NCBI GenBank assembly: GCA_002690375.1
Contig: NZEH01000031.1
Location: 6,727 to 13,877 of the forward strand
Length of the DNA: 7,151 bases
DNA from: Dehalococcoidales bacterium
GTDB taxonomy: Bacteria > Chloroflexota > Dehalococcoidia > Dehalococcoidales > ARS1013
Direction: 5' to 3'
The number at the start of each line of letters is the position of its first letter. The first letter of the stretch is position 1. This document shows positions 1 through 5,819 of this stretch, piece after piece. The position numbers and the translations under genes were made by a program. The notes beneath the pieces were generated by a model that was given only the letters and a program-made list of their open reading frames with translations, ran no database searches and had not been told where the DNA came from.

Positions 1-2
1 TA

Positions 3-443
3 AGGGATAAGCTCCTGATACTCCACTATCTAAGGCGGGCGACAGGCAGCTCCATCACCGATAAGATAATCACCTTTAAGGAATTGCCGGAAGGTGCCAG
101 CTACTTCCCGAACTTCTCCCAGAGAGCGATAAAACCCCTCGTAGATAACTTTAGCCGAGAGCCTCATCGGCTACTGGACACCGCTTTAAAGCTGGGAGGT
201 CACAAGGCAGATTACGGGAACGCGGCTGTCACCATTAATGCTTTTAGCCGACTAGCGATAACTCTGGTTCTATGGCAAGGTGACGATGAATTTGCCCCTA
301 GAGGAAGCATCCTGTTTTCAAACACTATCTCTGAGTACCTTTCTACTGAGGATATAACTGTACTCTGTGAAACCATCGCTTGGAGACTGGTCAAAGCTCT
401 AAAGAAGACTGATAAGCCGGAATACAAGGCTGGGGAGAAATAA
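3..443 (+). CDS. DUF3786 domain protein, C-terminal part (5' end outside window)
   Basis: The frame is open from the left edge (first full codon at 3) to a TAA at 441-443, giving 146 residues. The first in-window start-like codon (TTG at 84) lies inside conserved sequence, so the true start is upstream. The fragment contains segments typical of DUF3786 as I know the family: LLILHYLRRATG near its start, ITFKELPEGASYFPNF, a central GG..ADYGNAA stretch, then LVLWQGDDEFAPRGSILF and a final helix with YLSTEDITVLCETIAWRL. No signal peptide, membrane segment or cysteine pair suggesting a cofactor is visible in this part; the only cysteine is in that last helix. DUF3786 has no established biochemical function and is found mostly in anaerobes, including Dehalococcoidia. 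It is followed on the same strand by trxA, but a 91-base gap with its own promoter-like sequence argues against tight co-transcription. The family call is from memory of the motif pattern. Confidence 0.8.
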   Translation, partial: RDKLLILHYLRRATGSSITDKIITFKELPEGASYFPNFSQRAIKPLVDNFSREPHRLLDTALKLGGHKADYGNAAVTINAFSRLAITLVLWQGDDEFAPRGSILFSNTISEYLSTEDITVLCETIAWRLVKALKKTDKPEYKAGEK

Positions 444-467
444 CCAGACCTAGTTCATACTACCTTC

Positions 468-497
468 TTGACACCCAGCACCTTAAATTGCTACCAT
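468..497 (+). promoter_or_regulatory. Candidate sigma-70 promoter of trxA
   Basis: A perfect TTGACA at 468-473 is followed, after an 18-base spacer, by TACCAT at 492-497, which matches TATAAT at four of six positions. Transcription would start near 504, about 30 bases before the trxA ATG. It lies in the only gap between the DUF3786 gene and trxA, so thioredoxin is probably expressed on its own. No operator-like repeat is seen. Confidence 0.5.
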
Positions 498-534
498 AGA
501 TAGAAAATTAAAAATAGCTAAGGAGACGGGCATA

Positions 535-855
535 ATGGTAATAGACATTAACGACCAAGACTTTGAAGAACAAGTGATAAAATCTACCCAGCCGGTGCTG
601 GTAGATTTATGGGCACCTTGGTGTGGACCTTGCCGCATGATCGCCCCTGTCGTTGACAAACTAGCAGAGAAGTACCAGGGCCGGTTCAAGTTCTACCGCT
701 TAAACATTGATGAGAATCCAAAAACAGCTACCAAATACAGGGTAATGTCAATACCCACGCTAATATTCTTTTCCGATGGTAAAGCGGTGGACACGGTAGT
801 CGGCGCTGTGCCCGAATCCACCCTTCAACCAAAAATTGATGGTCTCCTCCAGTAG
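535..855 (+). CDS. trxA: Thioredoxin
   Basis: This is a 106-residue cytoplasmic thioredoxin, the usual length for the family. It reduces protein disulfides through a dithiol that is recharged by thioredoxin reductase. The active site WCGPC has cysteines at residues 30 and 33, preceded by the conserved VDLWAPW strand with the buried acid Asp24. The cis-proline is Pro74 in SIPTLIFF, and the C-terminal G-A-V-P-E-S region is normal. There is no signal peptide or membrane anchor, so it is not a secreted cytochrome-maturation type. The ATG start at 535 is set by AAGGAG at 520-525, nine bases upstream. The gene ends with TAG and faces the convergently transcribed btuD across a 49-base gap in which I see no clear terminator. 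No thioredoxin reductase gene is in the window. Confidence 0.95.
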   Translation: MVIDINDQDFEEQVIKSTQPVLVDLWAPWCGPCRMIAPVVDKLAEKYQGRFKFYRLNIDENPKTATKYRVMSIPTLIFFSDGKAVDTVVGAVPESTLQPKIDGLLQ

Positions 856-904
856 TCTACATCGCGGTATCCAAATTCACTTACATTTACCTATCGCATC
901 TGAC

Positions 905-1702
905 TCAGCCATACTTACTACTACCAGCATTGGGCAGCACCGCCGGCAGGCCACTTAGTGGATGGCTATAGACATAACTTCCAGCTCCATAGACTGCTTG
1001 GATATTATCGGTAGTAATGACCTCAGCTGGCGTACCTTCAGCGTAAATCTGTCCGTTATTTATGAGAACTAAACGGTCACAGTACTCAGCTGCCAGATTT
1101 AGGTCGTGAAGAGCGGCCACGACCGTCAAAGCATTTTCTTGGCACAGGCTCTTGATTACATCGAGGATTTCTACCTGACGGCTGATATCCAGGTTCGCCG
1201 TCGGTTCATCTAAAAGGACTATCTCTGTCTCTTGGGCCAGAACACGAGCAATAACCACGCATTGTATCTCACCACCGGAAAGCTCACTTATCCTTCGCTG
1301 GGCAAGGTGCTTAACTTGCGTTTTTTCCATAGCCCACCCAGCAATAGCCATATCTTTGGGGCCTTCATACTGAAACAGGCCAAGATGAGGGTTCCTGCCC
1401 ATAAGCACCACCTCAAAGGCAGTAAAGGCGCTAGGAAGGAGTGGAATCTGAGGGACGACTCCAAGCAAACGGGATAAATCTCTTCTTGACATTTGGGATA
1501 GAGCCTTCCCCCCAAGGAGTATTTTTCCCGAATGCGGCAAGATAACCAAGCTTAAAGCCTTGATAATGGTTGACTTGCCACAGCCGTTTGACCCGACAAG
1601 GCCCAGTATCTCCCCAGGCTTCATCTGAAGGGTCATATCCTTAATAACCACTACCTTACTTCCATAGCCTAGGGTGACGTTTTGCATCTCAAGCTTGGTC
1701 AT
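905..1702 (-). CDS. btuD: Corrinoid (vitamin B12) ABC transporter ATPase
   Basis: This is the cytoplasmic nucleotide-binding subunit (265 residues) that powers corrinoid import through the BtuC permease. In order it has Walker A GSNGCGKST at residues 37-45, the Q-loop glutamine at 85 (GVVPQ), the LSGGE signature at 141-145, Walker B LLDEP with Asp165 and Glu166, the D-loop (ANLD) and the H-loop His199. All catalytic residues are present. The region after the signature reads EIQCVVIAR instead of the commoner ERQRVLIAR. The frame is open 22 codons further upstream into btuC, but ATG 1702 gives the standard family N-terminus (MTKLEMQNVTLGYG) and lies 10 bases after the btuC stop. The Shine-Dalgarno there is weak, so translational coupling to btuC is likely. 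FecE-type iron-siderophore ATPases are close relatives; the substrate is inferred from the B12 riboswitch in front of the operon. The stop is TGA. Confidence 0.92.
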   Translation of the reverse strand: MTKLEMQNVTLGYGSKVVVIKDMTLQMKPGEILGLVGSNGCGKSTIIKALSLVILPHSGKILLGGKALSQMSRRDLSRLLGVVPQIPLLPSAFTAFEVVLMGRNPHLGLFQYEGPKDMAIAGWAMEKTQVKHLAQRRISELSGGEIQCVVIARVLAQETEIVLLDEPTANLDISRQVEILDVIKSLCQENALTVVAALHDLNLAAEYCDRLVLINNGQIYAEGTPAEVITTDNIQAVYGAGSYVYSHPLSGLPAVLPNAGSSKYG

Positions 1703-1712
1703 TTTTTTATAC

Positions 1713-2801
1713 CTAGAACAGCATCTTAGTCCGGCGCCGAAGCAGGTAAAGAAAGAAGGGCGCTCCACAAATGGCAGTAATTACCCCTATTGGTATCTCA
1801 GAAGGTGCTAGGATGGTGCGGGCTACGACATCAGCCAGAATAAGGAAAATAGCACCGCTAAGGACAGACAGAGGTAGTAAGAAACGGTAATCTGGCCCCC
1901 AAATCAGGCGTACTGCGTGGGGGATGATGATGCCGATAAACCCAATAATGCCGACGAAGGAAACGGCAGCAGCAGTCATAAGAGTAGCTGCCGTAAGCAA
2001 AATAAGCTTGAGTCTTTCCACATTGATACCTAGTTGCTGAGCCTGCTCCTCATCAAGCTGCATTATATTAAGCGAGCGGGCAAAGAGCATTATCACCACC
2101 ACCCCCACCACCATAATGGGTAGAACCACCTGTACCTCAGACCACTGACTTAAGGAAAAGCTGCCGATAAGCCAAAAAATAATTCCCGGCATCTTGGCTC
2201 CGCTGGTAATTACCAGGTAAGAAACAATGGCACCAAGAAGGGCGCCCAAAGCAACACCAGCCAGAATAAGGGTGGTTACCGGTAGAGTCCCGCCCACTCG
2301 AGCCAAAGAATAGACAACGGCTACGCTAACTAGTGCCCCTACAAAAGCAAATAACGGCACGCTACCAATACCTATGCCGGTAATCGGTACTAGGAAGCCA
2401 ATGACAGCTCCCAGAGCAGCCCCTTGAGCCACACCAATAAGATAAGGGTCAGCCAGCGGATTGCGAAACAAGCCCTGATAGGTAGCCCCGGCTATTGCCA
2501 GTGCTGCGCCGACTACACCAGCCAGAATAACTCTGGGTAAGCGTATCTCTAGAATTATAGTCTCCCAAGCACTCGTCCATGAAGGAGTTATGTCAACTAA
2601 AGGCAACTTATCAATCATAATTCTAGCTGTAGCAAGGAATGGAATGTCAACGCTACCAATAGCAGTAGCCAGTACTACCACTACTGCCAAGAGGATTAAA
2701 AGCCCCAACATGGCATAAATGCGACCACGCCAGTAAGGGTAATAAGGTATAACTGGTACAGGCCTGTTGGCAAAAGATAGTTTAGTTTGTTCTGATGGCA
2801 T
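1713..2801 (-). CDS. btuC: Corrinoid (vitamin B12) ABC transporter permease, FecCD/BtuC family
   Basis: This is the membrane subunit (362 residues) of the corrinoid importer; in BtuC-type transporters two copies form the translocation path. It has about ten hydrophobic helices, beginning with IYAMLGLLILLAVVVVLA. Family hallmarks are RLPRVILAG before the second helix, RNPLADPYLIGVAQGAALGA starting at about residue 113, the coupling-helix region GFIGIIIPHAVR at about 287, and the end IPIGVITAICGAPFFLYLL at about 336. The frame can be extended five codons to a TTG at 2816. I chose ATG 2801, although neither start has a strong ribosome-binding site (only a GGA about ten bases before the ATG). The gene lies between btuF (54-base gap holding a stem-loop) and btuD (10-base gap). 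Its stop is TAG. An iron-siderophore permease would look the same; the riboswitch decides for corrinoid. Confidence 0.92.
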   Translation of the reverse strand: MPSEQTKLSFANRPVPVIPYYPYWRGRIYAMLGLLILLAVVVVLATAIGSVDIPFLATARIMIDKLPLVDITPSWTSAWETIILEIRLPRVILAGVVGAALAIAGATYQGLFRNPLADPYLIGVAQGAALGAVIGFLVPITGIGIGSVPLFAFVGALVSVAVVYSLARVGGTLPVTTLILAGVALGALLGAIVSYLVITSGAKMPGIIFWLIGSFSLSQWSEVQVVLPIMVVGVVVIMLFARSLNIMQLDEEQAQQLGINVERLKLILLTAATLMTAAAVSFVGIIGFIGIIIPHAVRLIWGPDYRFLLPLSVLSGAIFLILADVVARTILAPSEIPIGVITAICGAPFFLYLLRRRTKMLF

Positions 2802-2832
2802 GCTCAACAAATCCAAAAAGCTTTAAAGACCC

Positions 2833-2854
2833 AAGCCTTAACTTCCTAAGGCTT
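2833..2854 (-). other. Stem-loop between btuF and btuC
   Basis: A perfect 8-bp inverted repeat (2833-2840 and 2847-2854) with a 6-base loop begins one base after the btuF TAG. Read on the minus strand it is AAGCCTTA, GGAAGT, TAAGGCTT. It is not followed directly by a T-run; a CTTTTT comes only about 12 bases later. It could stabilise the btuF end of the mRNA or act as a leaky terminator, giving more binding protein than permease. That role is inference from position. Confidence 0.55.
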
Positions 2855-2855
2855 T

Positions 2856-3872
2856 CTATTCAATGGGATGGAAGATCTCCGGATGGATCATCTGAGCCAG
2901 TAGTTCCAGTGCCTCTACAATCCGTGGTCCGGGGCGGCTAATCACGCTTTCGTCTATCCCATATACTCGGCCATTTTGGCGGGCATCTGTACTACCCAAC
3001 CTCGACTCCTCTTTGATAACCTGAAAACTCAAGTCCTCACCGGTGACATAACTGAAGCTGGCAATCATCACTTCGGGGTTCGCCTGAATGACCACCTCTA
3101 AACTGATAGTCGCCCACCCGATGAGGTCTCGGGCAACATTGATACCACCCGCCTTTCTAATCAGTTCATTCTGGAAAGTTCCGGAACCAGCTGTCATCAA
3201 AGGATCATGCCAAACGATGTAAAAAACCCTTGGTCTTTGACTCTGAGGTAGGCTATCTGTCTTATCAGTTACCGCCTTAATCCTACTGCGCATATCTGCT
3301 ACTAACCTAAAAGCCTCCTCTTCCACTCCTGTAATCTCTCCCACCAAGGTAATAGACTCCAATACTTCTTCAAGGGTTTCGGGTGCCAAAACAAAAACAG
3401 TAAATCCCCTCTCCTCAAGCTGCAAAATGATATCCTCTGTTTGGATTTCAGCAGCTAATATCAAGTCTGGGGAAAGATCAATCAGTTGCTCCATATTCGG
3501 TGCTGGATAAACACCTATACTGGGTTTCTCCTTAGCCTCTGGTGGGTAATCAGAAAAATCCGATACTGCCACCACCCGCTCAGCCAAGCCTAAAGCAAAC
3601 AGCATCTCGGTATTATTCGGGGCAAGCGAAACGATTTTTACCGGCTTCTCTGGTATCATAACCACCCGACCCAAGTCATCATTTACTATCACCGGAAACG
3701 CTGTCTCTTCTCCAGATGGCGGTGTTGTCTCTTTAAAAGTTATTGCGCAGCCCGTTAACGGGCTTACCAGTATTACCAGTATTAAAGAGAGTACCAGCAA
3801 TCTGGTGCTCAGACACTGTAGTTTTCTTTTCATACCGCTGTCAAAGACACTCATAGCAGTTAATTTCTGCAA
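2856..3872 (-). CDS. btuF: Corrinoid-binding lipoprotein of ABC transporter (BtuF-like)
   Basis: This is an extracytoplasmic substrate-binding protein of the cobalamin/Fe3+-siderophore type (periplasmic binding protein 2 fold). It has 338 residues from TTG 3872. A hydrophobic signal segment (about residues 25-39) leads to a lipobox LTGC with Cys42, so it is predicted to be a membrane-anchored lipoprotein. The mature part shows the class pattern: VNDDLGRVVMIPEKPVKIV, then SLAPNNTEMLFALGLAERVV, a DLSPDLIL motif, a long linking helix, a second lobe with FYIVWHDPLMTAGSGTF and AGGINVA, and a C-terminal RPGPRIVEALELLAQ helix. I prefer the TTG start because AGGAG (3880-3884) sits seven bases upstream. 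ATG 3854 and ATG 3833 are in frame and would give a shorter, more typical signal peptide (MKRK...), but lack a good ribosome-binding site. It heads btuF-btuC-btuD and is controlled by the riboswitch just upstream. The stop is TAG. Confidence 0.9.
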   Translation of the reverse strand: MQKLTAMSVFDSGMKRKLQCLSTRLLVLSLILVILVSPLTGCAITFKETTPPSGEETAFPVIVNDDLGRVVMIPEKPVKIVSLAPNNTEMLFALGLAERVVAVSDFSDYPPEAKEKPSIGVYPAPNMEQLIDLSPDLILAAEIQTEDIILQLEERGFTVFVLAPETLEEVLESITLVGEITGVEEEAFRLVADMRSRIKAVTDKTDSLPQSQRPRVFYIVWHDPLMTAGSGTFQNELIRKAGGINVARDLIGWATISLEVVIQANPEVMIASFSYVTGEDLSFQVIKEESRLGSTDARQNGRVYGIDESVISRPGPRIVEALELLAQMIHPEIFHPIE

Positions 3873-3879
3873 CTTTTAT

Positions 3880-3884
3880 CTCCT
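3880..3884 (-). promoter_or_regulatory. Shine-Dalgarno that selects the TTG start of btuF
   Basis: On the minus strand AGGAG is followed by a 7-base spacer (ATAAAAG) and TTG at 3872. This is ideal spacing, whereas the next in-frame ATG codons are 25 and 46 bases away from it. It lies just downstream of the leader terminator, so it is transcribed only when the terminator is bypassed. Confidence 0.65.
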
Positions 3885-3906
3885 AGTCCATAAATATTTT
3901 TTAGTC

Positions 3907-3940
3907 AAAAAAAGTTCCCTCATCCTAGGGACAAGGGAAC
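3907..3940 (-). terminator. Riboswitch-controlled intrinsic terminator of the btu leader
   Basis: On the minus strand GTTCCCT (3940-3934) pairs with AGGGAAC (3920-3914). The interior can pair further (TCC with GGA around a CTA loop) beyond a small mismatch. Seven consecutive U residues follow at once (3913-3907). It lies between the cobalamin aptamer and the btuF ribosome-binding site. This arrangement is typical of transcriptional attenuation, with ligand-bound aptamer favouring termination. I could not identify a convincing antiterminator by eye. Confidence 0.88.
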
Positions 3941-3964
3941 GTCCTCACACCTTACCAGCAATGC

Positions 3965-4130
3965 TGCACCTCCTCTCCCGCGGAGACCTTACACCATAGA
4001 GACCTGGCGTCCTGGCTTCTGGTTTTTAACACCAGTCACAGTAGGCGGTACTGCGTCGGATTTTCACCGACTTACCCTCCAGTTAAGCCTGAAGTATTTT
4101 CAGACCCCTCTAGGCAGCCTATTCAGTTGT
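3965..4130 (-). promoter_or_regulatory. Cobalamin (B12) riboswitch
   Basis: The minus strand carries the conserved cobalamin aptamer elements in order. A hairpin CTGAA/TTCAG (4103-4089) is followed by the core GCTTAACTGG (about 4087-4078) and GGGTAAG. Then come P4 (GTCGG/CCGAC, 4071-4055, with the TGAAAAT loop), P5 (CAGTA/TACTG, 4053-4039, loop CCGCC), the conserved TGTGAC, P6 (CTGGT/ACCAG, 4035-4019), and a B12-box-like AAGCCAGGACGCCAGG (about 4018-4003). A further hairpin at 3986-3974 (TCTCC-GCG-GGAGA) presents GCGG, complementary to CCGC in the P5 loop, as expected for the L5-L13 kissing interaction. The exact outer boundaries are approximate. It precedes a terminator and btuF, so cobalamin or a related corrinoid should repress the transporter operon. 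The element identity is firm; ligand selectivity (adenosyl- versus other cobalamins) cannot be told. Confidence 0.93.
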
Positions 4131-4138
4131 CTTCTAAT

Positions 4139-4167
4139 AGACTACATTTTTACTCAATCTTTGTCAA
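4139..4167 (-). promoter_or_regulatory. Candidate promoter of the btu riboswitch-operon transcript
   Basis: On the minus strand a perfect TTGACA (4167-4162) is followed after 17 bases by TAGTCT (4144-4139), a weak -10 matching TATAAT at three of six positions. Transcription would start near 4132, at the upstream edge of the aptamer. Its position, between the preceding gene's stop (4184) and the riboswitch, supports it. The -10 assignment is uncertain. Confidence 0.5.
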
Positions 4168-4183
4168 ATCATATATGGTAAAG

Positions 4184-4597
4184 TTATATCATCAGATAAA
4201 CAACCTTGCCGGAAGAGAACCTACTCTTCATGAGTAAGTTTTTTACCCACAACTGGGGATACGAAGAGATAACCCGTCTTAGCTCTTCCAGTTTCTTCCC
4301 AATACCCTTGCCAAGCTTCTCCTCACTAATAAGCTGTTTCAGTCGAGATGGGTCAAGCTTAAGTACCTCTAGCCATAGCCCCTCAGGCTGAAGCAATGCT
4401 CTGACCTCCTCTTCATCAAAAGCAGTCTTCTCCATCGTCCGATAAGTAATAGTATGTTCCTTCCCATAAACCAGATTTAACCCTTGAGCTTGGCAGAAAT
4501 CAATAACTACCTGCCTTATTTCCTCAAGCCGAAACTCGAGTTCTTTTATCTGGTTTTGAAGTAAGCCACATCGCTCAACAGCATCATCTATTACCAT
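4184..4597 (-). CDS. C-terminal segment of the upstream nuclease, separated from it by an in-frame TAG
   Basis: This ORF of 137 residues starts at ATG 4597 and is in the same reading frame as the PD-(D/E)XK nuclease that ends at 4643. The 15 codons between that TAG and the ATG are all sense and look like protein (AEIAAELKESDETGR), so the coding signal continues across the stop. The segment begins with a charged, coiled-coil-like helix (QNQIKELEFRLEEIRQ), then a small region QGLNLVYGKEHTITYRT, and a helical end with EELRRVISSYPQLWVKN. No catalytic motif is visible. From memory, C-terminal extensions of this style follow some PD-(D/E)XK family nucleases, so it is probably the rest of that protein. 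Independent translation looks poor: GGGAGG abuts the ATG with no spacer, and no other in-frame start lies nearby. It could be a pseudogene remnant, a readthrough product or a separately initiated small protein. The stop is TAA. Confidence 0.6.
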   Translation of the reverse strand: MVIDDAVERCGLLQNQIKELEFRLEEIRQVVIDFCQAQGLNLVYGKEHTITYRTMEKTAFDEEEVRALLQPEGLWLEVLKLDPSRLKQLISEEKLGKGIGKKLEELRRVISSYPQLWVKNLLMKSRFSSGKVVYLMI

Positions 4598-4642
4598 CCT
4601 CCCTGTCTCATCAGATTCTTTTAGTTCAGCTGCAATCTCAGC

Positions 4643-5365
4643 CTACTGATGCCTGTAGTACGGGCAATGCTCAGGAAAGTCACAGGGACAATACTGGTTT
4701 TCAACCGCCGGAAAGCTGTTTTGAGTAATCTTTTCGGCTACCTCCAGCACCAAACGACTGGCGGCTTCAAGTTGAGTCTTATCTCTAGCGGCACAACTGT
4801 AAGGGGTATTGGACCTTAAGTGATACAGGGTGAGCTTTTCCACAGGAGAACACAACTTCTTTTGAACCGCCAGTTGGTAGAGTGTTAGCTGAAGGTCATC
4901 CTCCAGATAGTCCCTGGTAAATGGTTTTTGACTTGTCTTATAGTCAACTATGGAAAGCCCCCCACTATCCAGTTTATCTATCCTATCAATAAACCCTCGG
5001 AGCTTTACCCCATCGATATCAATATAAAACATCCACTCTACCGCCACCGGCAATCTGAAATCGATACTATGCATCTCCCAGAATTTAGACAGTATCTGCC
5101 AGCCATAGGCTCTGTACTTTGCTTCCTCTTCAGCGGACTGATACCCATGCGAAAGCCACACCTTTTCATAATACTTAAATAATTCATCAAGCAGCGGTGG
5201 TGACGGCACACGTACCCCAAAAAAATACTCGGCACAATGGTGCAGGGTAGAACCAAAGCTAAAATACCACTTATCCTTCGGCTTAAGTCCGTCAATATAT
5301 TGCAGCTTGTAGCACAAGGGGCAGGACTGATATAATGAAATCTGACTATAGCTTAATGGTCTCAT
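4643..5365 (-). CDS. PD-(D/E)XK nuclease family protein (RecB/Cas4-like), apparently cut short by TAG
   Basis: This 240-residue protein has the RecB-type nuclease core. An N-terminal LSYSQISLYQSCPLCYKLQY opens it, and a motif-I histidine lies in FGSTLHHCAEYF (His42/43). Glu110 is followed by RGFIDRID with Asp127, then IVDYKTSQKP with Asp141 and Lys143, and the QxxxY motif (Gln159, Tyr163). Cysteines at 15 and at 226, 228 and 234 (CPCDFPEHC) fit the split four-cysteine [4Fe-4S] site of AddB/Cas4-type nucleases. The expected role is a metal-dependent DNA nuclease; the target and pathway are unknown. There are no cas genes or CRISPR repeats nearby, so a Cas4 role is not supported. ATG 5365 starts the family-typical N-terminus, with a modest AAAGG eight bases upstream. 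The TAG at 4645-4643 follows the last cysteine by six residues, and the frame then stays open for 152 codons, so the gene is probably longer in relatives. Confidence 0.85.
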   Translation of the reverse strand: MRPLSYSQISLYQSCPLCYKLQYIDGLKPKDKWYFSFGSTLHHCAEYFFGVRVPSPPLLDELFKYYEKVWLSHGYQSAEEEAKYRAYGWQILSKFWEMHSIDFRLPVAVEWMFYIDIDGVKLRGFIDRIDKLDSGGLSIVDYKTSQKPFTRDYLEDDLQLTLYQLAVQKKLCSPVEKLTLYHLRSNTPYSCAARDKTQLEAASRLVLEVAEKITQNSFPAVENQYCPCDFPEHCPYYRHQ

Positions 5366-5413
5366 AGTTTTGCCTTTGGTGATATAGTCGATGCTGATAC
5401 CTTAACAAGGTAT

Positions 5414-5419
5414 ATTATA
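5414..5419 (-). promoter_or_regulatory. Candidate -10 box for the nuclease gene
   Basis: A perfect TATAAT lies on the minus strand about 50 bases before the nuclease ATG. No good -35 box is found at 16-18 bases upstream (the sequence there is A/T-rich, TATATT-like), so this is a partial promoter call. A short inverted repeat, ACCTT-AAC-AAGGT (5399-5411), lies where transcription would begin and might be an operator; its arms are only five bases. Confidence 0.35.
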
Positions 5420-5425
5420 GAATAA

Positions 5426-5454
5426 TTGCCACCTAAAATATATGTTTTTAAATA
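5426..5454 (+). promoter_or_regulatory. Candidate promoter for the small cysteine protein gene
   Basis: TTGCCA (5426-5431, five of six matches to TTGACA) is followed after 17 bases by TAAATA (5449-5454), a weak -10. It lies in the divergent gap and faces the gene at 5505, so the two genes seem to have back-to-back promoters. Confidence 0.35.
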
Positions 5455-5504
5455 ACCTACTAGTAGCGTTCTTTAAATTGATGATGCAGATAGGAGGCTA
5501 AGTT

Positions 5505-5819
5505 ATGAGTGATATTCTAAATGAAGCCTATGGCATAGTCCAGTGCAAGGAGTGTCCTTGGTATAAATCCTGCGTAATGCCGATGAGGTTCACTGCCGAG
5601 GATATCCGTCGACAGCTAGCCTCATCAGCCCCAGGAGTGGATATTCCACAGCAGGCTGACCTCGGCATTCAAAACCTCATCTCTAGCATGGCCACTGCGG
5701 CTCAAAACTCGCTGTTGGAAGGCTGTCCCCTCTTTATTGAGCGCCTGCGCTCAAACCCCAAACTTGCCCAGCGTATCAAGGAAATAATGCAGAACTGGAG
5801 CCAAGCAGAGAGCAAATAG
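5505..5819 (+). CDS. Small conserved-looking protein with CX2CX5C motif, function unknown
   Basis: I do not recognise this 104-residue protein as a named family. It is cytoplasmic in character, with no signal peptide or membrane segment. Near the N-terminus it has CKECPWYKSC (Cys14, Cys17, Cys23) and a fourth cysteine at 74 in GCPLFIERLR. Four such cysteines could bind an Fe-S cluster or zinc, but this is inference. Residues 30-70 are amphipathic with MRFTAEDIRRQL and a Ser/Ala-rich middle, and the end (RLRSNPKLAQRIKEIMQNW) is a charged helix. The ATG start is secure: AGGAGG at 5492-5497 lies seven bases upstream. It is divergent from the nuclease gene, which also carries a split cysteine set ending in C-P-Y-Y, but that alone does not link their functions. 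It ends with TAG and runs straight into a long stem-loop. Confidence 0.82.
   Translation: MSDILNEAYGIVQCKECPWYKSCVMPMRFTAEDIRRQLASSAPGVDIPQQADLGIQNLISSMATAAQNSLLEGCPLFIERLRSNPKLAQRIKEIMQNWSQAESK

Noticed and set aside
1703..1768. Upstream extension of btuD by 22 codons
   Set aside because: The added residues overlap the btuC end, do not resemble an ABC ATPase N-terminus, and ATG 1702 gives the family-typical start.
1831..2535. Short repeated motif (GCCAGAATAA-like, three copies: near 1833, 2261 and 2521)
   Set aside because: On the minus strand each copy encodes a similar membrane-helix segment (LILAD or [LV]ILAG) of BtuC. This is coding similarity, not a DNA repeat element.
905..3872. Iron-siderophore (Fec-type) transporter
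   Set aside because: The proteins alone cannot exclude it, but the cobalamin riboswitch directly in front of the operon makes corrinoid the likely substrate.
3805..3999. 64-residue plus-strand ORF over the riboswitch leader
   Set aside because: It lies antisense to the btuF start, the terminator and the aptamer; its composition is not protein-like and the structured RNA explains the sequence.
4643..4645. Pyrrolysine codon as the main explanation of the in-frame TAG
   Set aside because: At least four other genes here end in TAG, and the protein family is not a known pyrrolysine user. It is kept only as an extreme option to test.
4643..5365. Cas4 of a CRISPR adaptation module
   Set aside because: The nuclease has Cas4-like motifs and cysteines, but no cas1/cas2-like gene and no repeat-spacer array is present in the window. 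A general RecB-type nuclease is the safer call.
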